Assembly: GCA_947561395.2 (NCBI GenBank)
Contig: OX387186.1
Location: 46,643,220-46,707,219, forward strand
Length of the DNA: 64,000 nt
Source of the DNA: Buxus sempervirens
Lineage: Eukaryota; Streptophyta; Magnoliopsida; Buxales; Buxaceae
Direction of reading: 5' to 3'
Part shown: positions 1-9,560 of the stretch, piece by piece
How the letters are laid out: the number at the start of each line of letters is the position of its first letter
Position numbering within the stretch: position 1 is the stretch's first letter
Translations under genes and position numbers: made by a program
The notes under the pieces: model-generated
Seen by the model: only the letters and a program-made list of their open reading frames with translations
Database searches by the model: none
Told to the model about the DNA's origin: nothing

Positions 1-440
1 TTTGACATGTATGTAGCAATTGTGCTCCATCGTCGAGTAATAGTATCCTAATCGCAGAATCTTCTTGGCAAGCATGTGGCCATTCGTCCACAGACTCCTC
101 CATGTACAATTTCAATCAACATTTCCGACTCAGCCTTAGCAACACATCTGAGCAGAATATCATTATGTGACCTCTTGTACAACTGTCCACCACTTAGCAA
201 AAACTAACCAGCTAATCTCTGTATTGTCCTTTTCTCAGTAGAAGTGGAATTTCCTGGCAGACTCATATCACTCAAGAAGTTTTGGATGTCTTAGAACCAT
301 GGTACTTCCTCTTTTGGTGCTCCTTCTAGAAAAAGACAATAAGCCGGTTCATCTCTGACCTCAATTTCCAGTGGTTTAATATCTACCCCTTCTGGCATGT
401 TGACCATTGAAGCCAATGTTGCTAGAGCGTCTGCAAATTA
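1..440 (-). pseudogene. Integrase N-terminal zinc-binding segment and preceding linker, partial
   Basis: On the minus strand, after a one-base frameshift near 440, the frame resumes with a linker typical of Tat pol between aRNase H and integrase (a SMVNMPEGVDI-like stretch). It then reaches an integrase HHCC region: a HGGVCG motif, then after a second frameshift near 85-95 the NGHMLAKKIL segment and a MEHNCY motif containing the zinc-binding cysteine. In-frame stops occur in the linker. The catalytic integrase core would lie left of position 1. The call rests on motif order and spacing after RNase H. It is non-functional as it stands. Confidence 0.7.
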
Positions 441-785
441 GTTCTTGGCCCTGGCATATAGTTGAAGGAAATTCGAGTAAATTTTGTGCTTATTTCTTCC
501 AAATACTGGTGATAGGGGATCAATTTGTGATTCTTGGTTTTCCATTCACCAGTTGTTTGGAAGATGATAAGACTCGAATCCCCGTATACGTCAAGTTCCT
601 TGACCTCATGGTCTAAGGCAGCTTGCAACCCAATTATGCATGCTTCATATTCTACAATATTATTTGTGCACTGGAATCTCAACTATACTGCGATTGGGAT
701 GTGTGAACCATCTGGCTTGACCAAAACTGCCCCTATTCCATTTCCATTCATATTGGCGGCCCCATCGAAGAACATTTGCTAAGAA
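440..785 (-). pseudogene. Archaeal-type RNase H (aRNH) domain of Tat pol
   Basis: The frame contains FDGA near 758-769, the NNIVEYEA motif and YGDSSLI, which give the three acidic positions (D, E, D) expected of a catalytic RNase H. This second RNase H follows the degenerate retroviral-type RNase H, as known for the Tat lineage. It would remove RNA from the RNA:DNA hybrid during reverse transcription. Stops at 779-781 (TAG, likely a former Trp or Gln codon) and 683-685 (TAG) interrupt it, and a frameshift follows near 440. The catalytic residues survive although the copy is dead. Confidence 0.8.
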
Positions 786-1513
786 CTTTCATTTTCTTCT
801 TCTTTAGAAAACAGGATTGCCTCATCAGGAAAGTTGGTCTTCAAGGGTTGGTATTCTGGTAAATGATGTGCAGCTAAGTGATCAGCAATTGCTTGACCTT
901 TGATCGCCTTCTGTGTGATGTACGTGAGGTCAAACTCGGATAGTAACAGCTGCCACTTTGTCGTTCTGCCAGTCAGTGCCGGTTTCTCAAATAAATACTT
1001 CAGAGGGTCCATCCGGGATATCAGTAATGTGGAATGACTGAGGAAGTAATGCCTCTATCTTTGAGTGGCCCACACTAGTGCACAACATGTCTTTTCTAAA
1101 GGTGAGTACTTGGCTTCATATTCTGTGAACTTTTTACTTAGATAGTTAATTGCCTTTTCCTTTCTACCAGTCTCTTCATGCTGCCCCAAGACACATCCCA
1201 TTGATGTCTCCAACACTGACAAGTACAGAATCAACGGTCTTCCTGGAGTTGGTGGCACTAGAACAGGTGGATTCAATAAATATTCCTTTATTGTATCAAA
1301 GGCCTGTTGGCAATGCTCATTCCAGACCGTCGGGTTGTCTTTTCTCAGACGCTTGAAAATTGGTTCACAAATGGCGGTGAGCTGTGCTATGAACCGGCTT
1401 ATATATTGAATCCGTCCGATAAAACCACGAACCTCATTCTCTGTTCTGGGTGCTGGCATTTCAATTATCGCCTTGGATTTAGCTGGGTCGATCTCAATTC
1501 CTCTTCCACTCAC
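779..1513 (-). pseudogene. RT connection and first RNase H domain of Tat pol
   Basis: This continues the RT frame. The segment from MSGRGIEIDPAKS through GFIGRIQYISRFI is the standard RT thumb/connection of Ty3 elements. It is followed by LYLSVLETSMGCVLG and YLSKKFTEYEAKYSPLEKTC, then SRMDPLKYLFEKP, which marks the RNase H domain. The usual catalytic aspartates of this domain are replaced (LSVLET and SRMDP instead of TDAS- and TDH-like motifs), so it probably acts only as a tether, with the downstream aRNase H doing the chemistry. A TAG stop at 1055-1057 splits it. Confidence 0.8.
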
Positions 1514-2692
1514 TATAAATCCCAGAAATTTTTCGGATATAGCCCCAAAGACGCATTTTGCCGAGTTGAGCCGTAGACTGTACTTCCTGAGTCAATCAAA
1601 CACTTTCTTCAGATTGATCAAGTGGTCCTTTTCTTCACATTATTTGGCAATCATATCGTCTACATAGACCTCCATCTCCTTGTGAATCATGTTGTGGAAT
1701 AGTGCTGTCATAGCCCGCTGGTAGGTTACTCCGGCATTCTTAAGCCCAAATGGCATGACAGTGTAGTGGAAGGTACCCCAAGGTGTGATGAATGCTGTTT
1801 TCTCTTGATCTTCCTTAGCCATCTTGATCTGATTGTACCCAGAGAAGCCGTCCATGAAGGATAACAGGCTATGTACAGCAGTGTTGTCCACCAAGATGTC
1901 AATGTGTGGAAGCGGAAAATCATCCTTTGGGCTTGCCTTGTTCAAATCTCTGTAGTCCACACACATTCTGACTTTTCCATTCTTCTTTAGTACTGTCACT
2001 ATGTTTGCGAGCCATTTGGGGTATGTGGAGACTGCCAAAAATTCTGCTCGAAATTGTTTGACCACTTCATCCTTGACCTTCAGGGTCCACTCAGGTTTCA
2101 ATCTTCTCAGCTTTTGCTTAATTGGCTTAACCCCTGGCAAAATTGGTAGCTTGTGCACAACCATGTCAGTGTCCAACCCTAGCATGTCCCGATATGACCA
2201 TGCAAATACATCTTTATAGTCTGCCAGAAACCGTGACATTTCGTTACGCTGCACTTTAGATAGACATGCCCCAATCTTCACTATTTTTGGGTCATCTTCG
2301 GTCCCAAGGTTTATTGATATGGTCTCCTCAATATTAGGTTGGACCCCCTTTTCATGACGCTCCAACTGATATTCAATTTCCTTTGGAAGGTCTTCTTCTT
2401 CGACCTTGATCTCTTCTTCGATCCCCATGAGGTCAAAGTCGAGCTCAAGGTCGAAGTCATACTCATCCTGGTCTAATTCCGTTTGCTTATATGGTTCATA
2501 AGTGGTTTGGACCTTTTTGAAAAAATTAAATTTTCTAGAAAAAATAGAAAAATCTTTTTGTGTTTTTTGTGAGCCTTCTACAAAAACTCTCCCTGAAGAC
2601 GAAGGCTCATTAGGACCTTCAGGGAAATGGCATTCCACTAATGGAATTTTTTTTGGAAGCTGCGTCTGTTTGCCAATCAAACGCTGCTTCAA
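1514..2692 (-). pseudogene. Reverse transcriptase domain of Tat pol
   Basis: The open stretch 1640-2692 encodes the RT fingers and palm: KWLANIVTVLKKNGKVRMCVDYRDLNKA-type motifs, FPLPHIDILVD, FMDGFSGYNQI, AFITPWGTFHY, MPFGLKNAG and the catalytic YVDD near its end. The first 120 or so residues are an acidic linker (DFDLELDFDL, EEEIKVEEE). In-frame stops lie directly after YVDDMIAK (TAA, 1640-1642) and at 1592-1594 (TGA), after which the thumb continues in the same frame. A frameshift near the T8 run at 2646-2653 separates it from the upstream linker. The catalytic YVDD is intact. Confidence 0.9.
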
Positions 2693-3083
2693 AGGTAAGG
2701 GGAGTTTCCTCCCAATTATTTAAAATAAAATTTTCAGGAGTAGGAGAAATTGTGCAAGCCTGCTTCTCAAGCCCAAAATCCAATGCCATCATCACCGGTG
2801 GAATTGTACTGTCCTTTTCTGCTGTGGGGCCCGAACCAGATATAACCTCATCCGGAACTTTTATTGCTGTCCAGTCAATGAAAGGCAGCTCCTTTTCTTC
2901 ATCAACCTCATCACCTTTAGTCATGGTGAAGAAAGCCCCGACATCCTCAAAAACGTCCCTTTGCTGTTCTGGCTGTGGCCCAGGCTGGTCTATTGCCTCA
3001 AGTGCAGAACGTGGATTGTAAAGTTGTAGAGTAGGGGTGTATGGTTTCTGAAAAGGATTGATGTTTCGGTACGAAGGCCCTAA
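2619..3083 (-). pseudogene. Pol linker between G-patch-like segment and RT
   Basis: A minus-strand frame at 2619-2924 encodes an acidic segment with ELPFIDWTAIKVPDEV. The same landmark (PLFIDWATIQIPDNV) occurs in the A1 copy near 35,930, which shows it is a conserved linker of this family. I recognise no catalytic domain. The link to RT needs a frame change at the poly-T run 2646-2653. It is included because it defines the right side of the deletion in the non-autonomous A1 copy. Confidence 0.55.
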
Positions 3084-3350
3084 CTAATCCAAGGGAGGAG
3101 ACAGTTGGATTGTATGAGAGGGTTTAGGAAAATTTTCCCTTATATAAGGGAACTTCCTCTCTGCTTTGCCTTCTCCTGCCTGCTTCTGTCTTCTCCAACC
3201 TCTTGGTTTAAATCCCAACCCGACTCTAGGGATAAGCTTCTTAGCCCTTACTGGTTCCAATCTCCCTTGAAAGTTGACACCCAGACCCTTTCCAGGATGG
3301 AAATTGTATTTCTTCTTTATTTTCTCTACCATCTTCTCAGCACATGTCAT
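3084..3350 (-). pseudogene. G-patch-like segment of Tat pol
   Basis: The 88-residue frame reads MVEKIKKKYNFHPGKGLG near its start, then VGLGFKPRG after about 25 residues. An aromatic residue followed by GKGLG and further glycines is the pattern of a G-patch, a glycine-rich nucleic-acid-binding motif. It sits directly downstream of the protease, the position the G-patch holds in betaretroviral Pro. In-frame Met is arbitrary, because the segment is part of a polyprotein broken by frameshifts on both sides. I infer an RNA-binding or RT-assisting role; nothing here proves it. Confidence 0.55.
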
Positions 3351-3366
3351 TTTCTCTTTCTTGCCC

Positions 3367-3942
3367 TCACACCCCCCCAGGTATGAAATTTACTGTCTCA
3401 AACTGAAATGAGTGGAATGCAATTTTATCGACAGTTAGATCAACATTTATGAAGGGTACATCAGGTGACACAATAGGAGGTACCAAGTTCTCAGCTAGGA
3501 TAGTTATCACCCTTTGTCCTCTTATGTATTTCACCCTTTGGTGAAGAGTGGATGGTATTGCCCTAGCCGAGTGTATCCACGGCCTCCCTAGGAGCAGATT
3601 GAATGCTGCTGGGATATCCATCACTTCAAATGTGATGTTGAAGATATTCGGTCCAATGGTGACCGGCAGTTCAATCTCCCCTAGGGAGTGTGTCTTAGAG
3701 CTTTCAAAAGCCCTCACAACCCTTCCATTCTGCTTGATCTTTGATTGATTCAAACCAAGTTTGGCAAAAGTGATTAACGGGCAAACATTTAAAGCCGACT
3801 CGTTGTCAATTAAAACCCGTGCCACCATGCTGCCCTTACAAAGCACAGTGATGTGCAAAGGGTCAACATGGTAACACCCACTTGGGCTTATCTCACCTTC
3901 AAAAAAACTTATGACATTGTGAGATAAAATTTGACCAACCAT
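3367..3942 (-). pseudogene. Retropepsin-like aspartic protease of Tat gag-pol
   Basis: The frame contains VLIDNESALNVCPL, matching the retroelement protease active-site region, then FNLLLGRPWIHSA, the conserved C-terminal ILGxxW-like segment. It would cleave the Gag-Pol polyprotein in the virus-like particle. The usual glycine after Asp-Asn appears as glutamate (DNE), a likely inactivating change. It lies between gag and the G-patch-like segment. The frame is in phase with 3988-4326 but is separated from it by a stop. Confidence 0.75.
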
Positions 3943-3987
3943 TTTGCCTAGTTGGTCCGGATCAATAGCCTTGGGTACGTGTGCACT

Positions 3988-5194
3988 CTAAAGTACCCTT
4001 AACAATGCATCCCTGTGCTTTTCAGAATTTAGCAGAAGTCCCAGTATTGAAATCTGGGCAGGGACCTTGTTCAACTGCTCGACAATATTGAATTCACTTT
4101 TCTTTATTATTTTTATGAGGTCTGCTACCTCATTTTCTGAATCCTTGGGGGTGTCCTCCCCTATTTTTGTTTTTCCTCTCATTTTCTTCTTTTCCTCTGT
4201 TTCTTTTCTTTCTTTCTCCCCCTCTGGTTCTTTTTCTTTCTCTTCTCCTCCTACACATCTTCCTGACCTCGTCATGAGGTTTACCTCCTCATGGTTCTGG
4301 TTCCTGACCACTGGAACCGTAGCCATAACCCCCTCGATGTAATTCCATGGTACAGCTACTTTCAGAATAGGCTAGTTTAGGGACATTGATCACCAATGGC
4401 TGGAGTTTGGACCGGGATGTGGGATTTGGTCTAGGATTACCACAACCAGGAGGAACATTTACAACCAGAGGTTGAAGCTGCTTGGGTATGGTTGGACCAG
4501 AAGAGGTGATGGATGCAGTGGTGGGGTCATAGTTGATGATCAGGAAAGTCTTTGATGGTCTGGCTGGAGAGCTGGTGGGTGAACCGCAATTAAAGACCAA
4601 GGGAGGCCTTGCAATGTTCATCTGGGCCATGAGAGTGGAGACCCAATCCAAGCAGGAGCTAATGTCCTCAGCAGTACGATCATTCTTCTGGGAGATGACG
4701 TTGATTTCATCCTCCTCTCTTTCCTGGAAGAACTCAACCCTAACTGAAGTTCCCACAGGAGCGATCAACTGGGAAGGGTCAAAAGTCCTTTGAAAGGGAG
4801 AGATGGTTACCACTGTGTTGGACGGGCCTGCCCCATTGTGATAAAGCAGGGGGTTTTGTTTAATATCATTTCCGGACGGAGCGGACGCAGCAGTATTATA
4901 GACCAACGCCTTCTGGTCCAACAGATCTTGGACAGTGTGCTTCAGCACCCAACAATTGTCCGTAGAATGTCCCGGTGCACCCATGTGAAAGTCACAGGTG
5001 GCTAACTGATCAAAGTTCTTCCCCTTAGAGGCATTTGGGTTCGGCTCCTTCAGGGTCACATATCCTTCCCTCAGCAAGGTTGGCAACAGTTGGGAAAGAG
5101 ATACAGGAAGAGGAGTGAAAACCCTATTCCTTCTTGTCACCATCCAAGTCTCTCTCTCTTCCTTGGTAAAAGCCCTCCTCTGATTTACTGGCAC
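3988..5194 (-). pseudogene. Gag C-terminal region with CHHC-type zinc-binding motif
   Basis: Two overlapping frames (4289-5194 and 3988-4326) cover the C-terminal Gag. At residues 67-81 of the first there is CDFHMGAPGHSTDNC, a Cys-His-His-Cys spacing suited to nucleic-acid binding, followed by VLKHTVQDLLD. A parallel segment (CEYHMSTPGHTTDRC) is present in the A1 copy at about 35,430. Proline-rich repeats (LQPLVVNVP, LQPLVINVP) and a highly charged Lys/Glu stretch follow. At least one frameshift lies near 4290-4326. Confidence 0.7.
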
Positions 5195-5245
5195 AGAAGG
5201 ATCAAAATTGACATTGTGTGGAGTTTGATACGACTGATGGGCCTG

Positions 5246-6369
5246 CTAGGCTTGCTGGGGTGCAGAAACATTAATGCTAAGTGGCCTTTTAGGAGGAGGA
5301 GCTTGCAGCAAGTTTACCTCTCGTTCTTTTCTTGCCCCGTTCTTTTTGAATCCAGTTCCTATCTTCTGCGCAAAGGAGGTGGAAGAATCTAACTGGCTGG
5401 CTATAGCAGAATAATCAATTAGCTTTCCAGATCTGACCCCATCCTCGATCCGGTCAGCCACTTGTACCAGAGCAGACAATTGGTGGTAGTCTGGCCCACC
5501 AAGTGGTTGTAGAAGGGCTGCCTCAGTGTACTTATGAAGGTTGAGATCATTTCAGGCTCTAGCATAGGTGGCCTGACTTGGGAGGCAGTCTCTCTCCATC
5601 TCTTGGCGTACTACCTTACTGATTCATCCTTCCCCTTGCTCATTCTCATTACATCGTACCGATCTGGCACGATCTTAGAATTGAACTTGTACAGGGCCAG
5701 AAAGGCATCCGCCAAGTCCTTCCATCTCCTTATTCTTCCATGGTCCATGGTGGCAAACCACCTCAAAGCAGCTCCAGTCAGACTCCTCTGGAACAACTGG
5801 ATCAGAATGCCATCATCTCGACCAAATTGGCATAGGGCCCCACAATAAAGCTTCAGATGGCTCATGGGACAGCTAGTACCGTCGTACTTGTCAAAGTCCG
5901 GGCATTTGAATTTGGCCGGTAAGCAGACATCGGGGTACATGCATAAGTCATCGAAGGTGGTTCCACCATAGCTACTCACCCCCTTTACCTCCTTTAGTTC
6001 TTCCTGCATCCTCTCCATCTGGTGCAGAAGTTTCCTTTCCATCTCGTTTCTTGCTCTTTCCTTTTCCATTTCTTTCTCAGATTCCACAGTATTCTCCCTT
6101 ATCAGAACGGGTTCAGGGACTGGTTCAGAAATAGGTTCCGGCATGGGTTGAGCCGGAGGTGGAATGTTGGTCTGAGGTGGCGGTGCTTGGTTAGAGGTGG
6201 AGGCCTGGTTTTGGGCTTGGGCTTGTTGGGCCTGAGCCGCCAGTAGATCCCCTAACAGTTTGGCAAGTCCTACCACTTGCTCTTGCAGTTGAGCAAAGTC
6301 TTGAGCTGGGACAGTAGCTTGGGCTTGGTTCTCAGCCGGATTCATTGCTCGAGCTTTGGATCTAGTCAC
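5246..6369 (-). pseudogene. Gag N-terminal and capsid-like region
   Basis: The minus-strand frame starts with MTRSKARAMNPAEN, has a Gln/Ala-rich low-complexity stretch, then a Glu/Arg coiled segment. After that comes the retrotransposon Gag core: FKCPDFDKYDG, HLKLYCGAL, LTGAALRWF, RRWKDLADAFL and MRMSKGKDESVR. It is cut by a TAG at 5611-5613 where the A1 copy reads Gln, and by a frameshift near 5490, resuming as 5246-5479. The first ATG near 6367 fits the start seen in family copies. It encodes the particle-forming protein, inactive here. Confidence 0.85.
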
Positions 6370-6525
6370 GGGAGCAATGGTTGCGAGTAATGTGTACTTG
6401 GATAAGGAAAAACAAGAAAATATGTTAGCACCAGTTTAATCTTAATTACACACCTATAAATGTAGACATGAAAGGTAGGTGAACATAGGCTGGGATTTTT
6501 TTTGTGTCTTTTTATTTTTATTTTT

Positions 6526-6900
6526 TATAGAATTGTTGGAATATTTAGGGCTTCCAAGTGTCCCACAAATTTTTTAATTTGATTGGAGAAAAGGACCAAC
6601 CAAAGGATTTTTTTTGGAATATTCTAGGGCTTCCAAGTGTTTCAAAAAATTTTTAATTTGATTGGAGAAAAAGACCAACCAAATGATTTTTTGGAATATT
6701 TTAGGGCTTCCAAATGTCCCACAAATTTTTAACTTGATTGGAGAAAAGGACCAACCAAGGATTTTTTTTGGAATATTTTAGGACTTCCAAATGTCCTACA
6801 AATTTTTTAATTTGATTGGAGAAAAGGACCAACCAAAGGATTGTTTGGAATATTTTAGGGCTTCCAAATGTCCCACAAATTTTTAACTTGATTGGAGAAA
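6526..6900 (-). repeat. Leader tandem repeat of A3, first block
   Basis: A unit of about 75 bp is repeated around five times. Each unit contains GGGCTTCCAAATGTCCCAC and GGAGAAAAGGACCAACCAA with small length changes at T runs. Each also holds the inverted pair TTGGAA/TTCCAA around TATTTTAGGGC, so it can form a hairpin. The array continues at 9338 after a solo LTR insertion. Homologous units occur in the same relative orientation in the A1 leader at 32,690-33,215, so the array is a family feature. Confidence 0.85.
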
Positions 6901-7485
6901 AGGACTGCTAGCACCTGATTTTCGCACCCCCAAAATGCAGAAAATAAAAATTTTAATTAAAAAGTCAAACCCCAAGGGGGCCAAAAATTGACTTTTTCAT
7001 CAAAAGGGATTTGGCCATCAAACTTCATCTCATTGAAAAGAGCATTTTGACATGGTTCCAACGCAACTAAGTTTGCTGGAATCGGAGTCCGGACGAGAAA
7101 GTTATGGCTCAATCAAACTTTTTGGGGAGCAAAAGTTGACTTTTTGCTTGACCCAAATTCAAGTGCTTAATTTAATCCCATTGGATAGAGCGTTCCGAGC
7201 TGATTCCAACGACACTAAGTTTGCTGAAATCGGACATCGGACGAAGAAGTTACGGGCAATTGAAGTTTCAAGAAAACTGCCCATGTGGCAAAGTCAGCAG
7301 CAAAAAGCAGAATAAATGAATAAAATAAATAAAATAATTGTTTTTAGAAAATATCTTAATTTTTTAATAATATTTTAATAAATATCTGAAGATATTTGTA
7401 ATAAAATAATAATAAATAGGAATAGAATTTGTTTAAAAATTAAATTTGATAAAAATTTGAAATCCAAACATTTAAAAAAAGTGCT

Positions 7486-7625
7486 GACCGCATTTTAAGT
7501 GCGGTCGAGGCATGACTGCACTTAAAATGCAGTCAAAACCTTCCAAAAGCAGGACACGCGTCCCGTACGGCGCCAGCTGTCCGATTCGGATGTGATTTAG
7601 ATTCGACTGCACTTGAAATGCGGTC
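7486..7625. promoter_or_regulatory. B1 upstream palindrome array, arms GACCGC/GCGGTC
   Basis: Three 21-nt palindromes occur at 7486-7506, 7514-7534 and 7605-7625. The first two are exactly 28 bp apart. Arms are GACCGC or GACTGC on the left and GCGGTC or GCAGTC on the right. The last unit ends about 15 bp before the TATA box. In B2 the homologous position holds arms GCCCGT/ACGGGC. I infer protein-binding sites or a structured element. Confidence 0.75.
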
Positions 7626-7639
7626 GCTCGGATTTTGCC

Positions 7640-7647
7640 TATAAATA
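7640..7647 (+). promoter_or_regulatory. TATA box of LTR B1
   Basis: TATAAATA follows the palindrome array and precedes CCCCCC and GA-rich leader sequence. The same layout is seen in B2 (60,093) and family A LTRs. It is the likely core promoter for the element transcript. Confidence 0.7.
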
Positions 7648-8433
7648 GCCCCCCTCCCCCCATTCGAACCAAGAGGAAGGAAGAGAGATAAAGGGAGAGG
7701 AAAGGAGAGAAAAGAGAGAGAAAGAGAGGGAGCCCTGCCCGGTCGACCCCCTGCCTTTCTGCAGATATTCTTTTATACCCAAAATACCCCTAGACCCCTT
7801 TCTTTCTATAAAGACCTTTTAGAATCCAATTTCTGAAATTGGGAAGGCTGCTGAGGTGCTGTCCGTGTCAACTAGAGTACCTCTACACCTCCTACAGGCA
7901 AGGTAATACTAAGGTAATGTAATGTTTTCTTCAAATATTCATTAAAATAGAAAATCTCTTCAAGAAGCTTTTGTTATTATCTTTAATTTTATCTTTCTTT
8001 CTTTTATACTATCCATTTAATTTTGTTGCAACACTGAGGGAGTCCCCATGGTAAAGGGGGACTCCCCGTACAAGAAGAGTGGGGAGGAGAGTATTTTCAC
8101 GATATCATAAAGTTTTATTTAGAGCCAGGTCTCCATTTCTTTTATTGATCCAATACAAGTGGGGTCTTGTCCTCTTTAACTCTTATTGTACCCCATAATC
8201 TTTCTCTCTTTCCTTTCTCGATAAGATCCTCGTAAATACATGGCGTAGGCAGACAAAAGGAGAGTTGAAGTCCTTTTGTCTACGGAACATCAAAAAGAGG
8301 ACGGTGGGACCAAAAACAGAAGGTTTGAACCTCTTGGAAGCCGGAAAAACACCAACCGAAATTGGCGGAAGGCAAAAGGAGCGGACGAACCATATCTGGT
8401 GGTCGCGGCGGTGTTTTTCGAAAATCAGGCCGA

Positions 8434-8538
8434 AACCGCACTTGTAGTGCGGTCCAGTCTCGACCGCAGTTAATATGCGGTCAGGGCTGAACTGCAGTAC
8501 ATCTGCGGTTTAGCCTAGACCGCATAATAAATGTGGTC
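8434..8538. promoter_or_regulatory. B1 downstream palindrome array, four units at 28-bp period
   Basis: Units start at 8434, 8462, about 8490 and 8518, exactly 28 bp apart, each about 21 nt. Arms are ACCGC/GCGGTC, GACCGC/GCGGTC, AACTGC/GCGGTT and GACCGC/GTGGTC. They lie about 800 bp downstream of the TATA box, in what would be transcribed LTR. They use the same arm type as the upstream array of this LTR. Confidence 0.75.
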
Positions 8539-9337
8539 AGATCCGAATTAACTTAAAAAATCTGGTTTTTCGACCCGGTTGGACCCAATCCGACCCAAAT
8601 TGGCTTAACATGACCCTCTGGGCTTCTCGGACTTTTCCAAGCCCATTTTTTAGACTTTGGGCCCAACGGGCCCACCAAAGGCTTCTTGGGCCCTCCAATG
8701 GGGCCCATGCTTAGTCTGGCCCAACCAAGGCCCATTTTAAGGAATGGGCCAGAGGCCACTTGGTTAACAACCCGTGGACCAAATCCAAGCCCAATGGGCC
8801 CTAAAAAACTTCAACCCACTAACTTTGTATAGATATTAAATAAACCTTTAAATTAAATAGCCAAAATCCAATAAGGGTTACCCAATAACCCAAATTGGGC
8901 CTTGGGCTTGATTTAAGCCCAACTTGGATTCCTCTGGGCCTTCCAACGGGGCCCATACCAAACCCACTTCACTAATTGATAAAAAGATAAAATCAAATAA
9001 AAAGGGGACCCACACCATCAGTGGTCCCCACTCAGACCAAAATAAGTGTGCATGCTGGCCTAGGAAGGGTGAAAACCAAGTTGACTCAAACCAAGGAGAA
9101 TCGTGAGACCTGTCAATTGACGGGGTGGGCTAGGGTGTCTTCGGACTTCCCTAGACGTAACCGAGAACTTACTCGGATCTCTAACAAGCCGCAGACCAGG
9201 ATAAATTAGGCCCGGTTAGGTGCCCTCTTTGTGTCTGCCTGCACCTCTCAGGCAGTGGCGACTCCGAAACAATCCCGAGGCGAGCATCATCTTACATGCA
9301 CTTCGTCCTGCGGCCGAAATCGGGTGCACACAAGGAC

Positions 9338-9560
9338 CAACCAAGGATTTTTTGGATTATTTTAGGGCTTCCAAATGTCCCACAAATTTTTTAATTTGAT
9401 TGGAGAAAAGGACCAACGAAGGATTTTTTGGAATATTTTAGGGCTTCCAAATGTCCCACAAATTTTTAACTTGATTGGAGAAAAGGACCAACCAAGGATT
9501 TTTTTTGGAATATTTTAGGGTTTCCAAATGTCCCACAAAGTTTTGACTTTGATTAGCAAA
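9338..9560 (-). repeat. Leader tandem repeat of A3, second block
   Basis: The 75-bp repeat resumes immediately after the solo LTR, with about three more units ending in CCCACAAAGTTTTGAC. It is the same array as 6526-6900, split by B1. Confidence 0.85.

Larger units (their letters stand above)
6906..9332 (+). mobile_element. Solo LTR B1 with TSD AGGAC
   Basis: The segment begins TGCTAGCACCTG and ends GGGTGCACACA (TG...CA) and is flanked by AGGAC at 6901-6905 and 9333-9337. No internal coding region or second LTR is present, so it is a solo LTR left by LTR-LTR recombination. It holds a palindrome array (7486-7625), a TATA box near 7640, CT-rich leader sequence, a second palindrome array (8434-8538) and GGGCC-rich sequence. 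A PBS-like TGGCGACTCC lies at 9255-9264, about 70 bp inside the 3' end. It is homologous to B2 at 51-61 kb. Confidence 0.9.
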
